Positions 61,147 through 64,000 of a DNA stretch of 64,000 nucleotides are shown here, one piece after another. Each line of letters starts with the position of its first letter. Within the stretch, counting starts at the first letter, position 1. Source of the DNA: Adineta vaga (lineage: Eukaryota > Rotifera); the NCBI GenBank assembly GCA_021613535.1, contig CP075497.1, positions 10,478,001-10,542,000 of the forward strand, given 5' to 3'. The notes under the pieces are model-generated. The model was not told the DNA's origin, did not search any database, and was given only the letters and a program-made list of their open reading frames with translations. The position numbers were made by a program, and so were the translations under genes.

Positions 61147-62978
61147 TCATGCAGTGACAGCTGGTGATGGTAAGAGTGATGCTTGTTTTGCAGATATTGG
61201 TGCTTGGATATTCCAAAAACGTTCGGCATCTTCGATGGATCGATTTTTTGTTTCAGGCATTTTAAACCAAAGAAAGATAACATTGGCAAGAACAAGAACA
61301 AGAAATATTAAAAAGACATATCCACCAAGAATTGAATTGAGTGCAGGAAAGAATAATGAGAGAAGAATATTTCCCAAATAATTAGAAACTAATCCTAGTG
61401 ATTGAACACTATCTCGTGCTTCTGGTCGGCAAACTTCGCTACCGAATAAGAATGGAATTGGACCAAGACCAACAGCAAAACATACGATAAATATTAATAT
61501 AAATATAACTGAAATAAGACCTAATGTTGTACTATTTCGACTTTCATTAAGTTGAACAAGTACTGTAAGAACACCAAATACTGCAACCATAGCAGCCATT
61601 GGATAGATAACTAATGCGCGACGACCAAGTTTTTCAATTAATACTACAGAAATAATTGTCGCAAGTACATTGATGGCACCTGTACCAATATTAGCATAAG
61701 GAATCAAATGATGCGGAATACCAGCTTTTTCAAACATTTTTGATGAATAGAAAAATACAGCATTGACACCAGATAATGCTTGTGATAATTGAAGAATGAC
61801 AGTTACTAACATTGGCCAACGATATTGAGGTGATGCAATTACCTATCCAAAGTAAAAAAAAACATATATATATATATATATACGTTGAGAAATTGACAAG
61901 TCTATGTCAAGAAGAAAACAATAATTACTTGAGGAATTGATAATGATTCTGTTCTACTTCCACTTGTTTGTCTTGTTTGTTGATGAATAAGTTCAACATC
62001 GGCATGTACATCATCTGTACCACGAAGTTTTTTCAAATCAGCAACAGCTTGTTCTTCATCGTTATATTTAGCAATCATTTGTGTTGGTGAGTTTGGTATG
62101 AGAAATAGAAGAAATAATCCTGCCAATGGTAAAAGAAAAACAATAGCAAGACCCCAACCCCAGCCAGTACATGTTCCAGCAATGAATGGTAAACCAACAA
62201 CTTGTGCAACAAGAATACCAATAGTTAAAGCAAGTTGAAAAGCAGCACCAGCTGCACCACGAACACGTTGTGAAGAGATTTCACCAATGAATGGTGGTAC
62301 AATAACACATGCCATACCACCTACCGATAGAGAACTAATTGGTTTCTTTATGAAAGAGGAAAAAATAGTATCATTTACCTTGATAACCAAGTAGGAGTCT
62401 GCTAAAAAAGAATAGCCATGGTCTGCTCAAATAAGCAGATAATAAAACACAAAGTGACGAGGCAAAGCAAAATACATAATTAGCAAAGACTGTACGTTTG
62501 CGATCGAAATATGTTGCCCAAAGAGGTCCCGTAACTGCTCCAATAAATGCACCAATAAGAAATATTGTTTGTGGTATACCTTTGATTAATTCAGGAACAA
62601 ATTCGAATTTTTCTTTAGATGAAGTTGATACGGGCGGTTTTTCTCAAATTCATTTCCGGCTTCATCTCTACGAATTTCATTATTTTCAGCATCGTATCTT
62701 TGCGCTACATTCTGGTTATCTATTACGAATGGAGCGGCTGTTGCAATATCAGCATCGGATCGAGATGCTGCTGTGGCACTACAGATATTTCCAGTTCTCA
62801 GAAATGGTTCTGTGAACGAGTTATACATATTTGGAGCTCCTAACCCCCAGCCAAATACGAAAGCAGTTGTTATGGTAAGAACAACAACTGAGATAAGTAA
62901 CCAGGATGTACATCCACGCTGAGTAGAATTCGTGGTTCCATCACCTGGTTGTAGGCGATGAGTTACTTCCGAAGACAT
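61147..62978 (-). CDS. SLC2A: SLC2 (GLUT)-type facilitative sugar transporter
   Basis: Four or more exons on the minus strand, about 500 residues, twelve TM segments. Landmarks in order: TM1 LLISVVVLTITTAFVFGWGL with GAPNMYNSF (GLUT GVINAP-like); ATYFDRKRTV (D/N-R-x-GRR position); FFLSRLLLGYQGGMACVIVP with EISSQRVRGAAG (EIxPxxxRGxxG); RTESLSIPQ/VIASPQYRWP; TM7 ILQLSQALSGVNAVFFYSS (Q-x-SGxNxxxYYS); EKLGRRALVIYPM; FLFGSEVCRPEARD; and FKMPETKNRSIED (PETKGR). Closest to GLUT1-4 or GLUT3-like class I carriers. The large loop between TM1 and TM2 is longer than usual. Joining exon 1 to the next block requires either a 59-nt intron (62671-62613, GTAGAG...AAAG) or correction of a one-base slip in an A5 run (minus strand, 62638-62642). 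A (TA)n run lies in an intron near 61865. Confidence 0.92.
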
Positions 62979-64000
62979 TGTGTATGTTCTGATAATTTAA
63001 ATGATCAAACTAGAAAGGAAAAAAAAGCAAAATGATTTGTGCAAGAATAAACAAGAGAATACAAATAGAACTTTTAAAGGTTTCCTTCATTTCTTCCACT
63101 CAAGACACAAATTATCAAACAATTTCTTTTCTTTTTTTACAGAACAACTCGGTGAAAAAAAAACTCCATGAATAATATTTTAATGCAAGTAAAAGTCTAC
63201 TACATATGCTGGTAGCAGATGCAACTTTTTCTATCGACCTATGGCACAATTACTAGACTAGGAAGAATGAAAAGAAAATCGTTCTCAATTCAGCCAAATA
63301 CGTTTTCTCGTACTCGTTCTTTTCTCATTGTGACCTTGCATGTTGTGCCTGTCGCAAAACTTATTGTCTATGATCGTAGAATATACATTTCACATTACTC
63401 TTATTCTTTCTTTTTACAAACGATATATTTCGATCATATCTATACTAATCCACAAAACGTTTTTTTTTTGTCTTTATTCTTTTAAGTAACCAATGCAGAG
63501 TGAAGACGGCAAAAAAACTATACATATATACGCATAAGATCGAAGAAGATATAAATCTCTGGTTGTTCGAGTAAATAAGGCCAAAAAAATGGCTTATCTA
63601 CTACGATTACTCAATGTATATAGAGATAGATAGATAGATATATTAATAGAAGTTAACAAAAGTTTCTTGCGGTCTTTGTCCTTCTCATTTTTTTCTTTGC
63701 ATATGGATGATGTACCAGAGAGCGAACGAGAGAAAAAGCCGCATATATAAATATATATATATATGTACGTGTGTGCGTGCATATACGCTTTAGAGGACAA
63801 CAACTATGATTGTACACTAAAATTTCCTGTTACATCACTGCTTTATTCTCGTCCTTTTATTCCTCTCTTCGTTCTTCCTCTTTTTTTACGCGATCGCCTT
63901 TGTAGGCCAAAGCAAGCAGAGACTTTTGCGAAGCAGAGCCAAAAAAAGAACGAGAGAAGAAATAGAAAAGAAGCACAGACATTGAATTGCGCAAGCGAAG
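62979..64000. other. upstream flank of the sugar transporter
   Basis: No gene recognised to the window edge. Contains (TATC)n-like tagatagatagata at about 63625 and an ATAT/GTGTGTGCGTGC microsatellite at 63744-63782. These are the probable promoter and 5' UTR region of the transporter gene; the right edge may approach another, unseen gene. Confidence 0.45.

Overview
This is a nuclear genomic window from a small, AT-rich, intron-rich animal genome. Most introns are about 45-65 nt with GT...AG ends, intergenic DNA is A/T-rich, and the proteins are metazoan (TRAF with a MATH domain, class-A GPCRs, glycogen-targeting PP1 subunit, TENT5, KCMF1, RABL6, ciliary proteins). A slicer-dead-looking Argonaute, a bacterial-type DKNYY repeat protein and a MULE transposon remnant fit a rotifer, most likely a bdelloid (Adineta/Rotaria-like). 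That assignment is an inference.

Layout. 0-0.9 kb: last two exons of an R3H/SUZ-domain gene (+). 5.1-7.1 kb: PP1 glycogen-targeting subunit with RVxF motif and CBM21 domain (+). 11.2-12.4 kb: single-exon peptide-type GPCR (+). 14.2-23.7 kb is gene-dense: SDE2 and a 19-exon Argonaute (both -), then IQUB and a FAM227 gene (both +); Argonaute and IQUB are head-to-head. 23.86-24.63 kb: a MULE deletion derivative with 45-nt inverted ends and a 9-bp target duplication. 24.9-25.9 kb: second GPCR (+). 26.18-26.52 kb: foldback/MITE-like element. 28.6-29.4 kb: coiled-coil protein of unknown role (+). 30.5-31.6 kb: GPCR interrupted by one in-frame stop. 35.3-36.5 kb: Ser-rich protein (+). 36.5-38.2 kb: C2-domain protein and RIB43A ciliary protein (-). 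38.2-39.7 kb: TAF6-like protein (+), sharing a 42-bp divergent interval with RIB43A. 40.4-51.1 kb, all minus: four-TM protein, KCMF1, RABL6, dual-specificity phosphatase, DKNYY protein and TENT5. 56.0-57.7 kb: TRAF (-). 59.7-63.0 kb: minimal biotin protein ligase directly downstream of an SLC2-type sugar transporter (-).

Themes. Three axonemal or sperm-type genes (IQUB, FAM227, RIBC) lie within 20 kb. Several neighbours are very tightly spaced (SLC2/HLCS 19 bp, RIBC/TAF6 42 bp, SDE2/Argonaute 132 bp, IQUB/FAM227 154 bp), suggesting shared promoters or operon-like transcription with spliced-leader trans-splicing, which is known in bdelloids. The most notable item is the Argonaute: it keeps most of the guide 5'-phosphate pocket but has lost at least three of the four catalytic positions. 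Large stretches (0.9-5.1, 7.1-11.2, 26.5-28.6, 51.1-56.0 kb and others) show no gene I can support.
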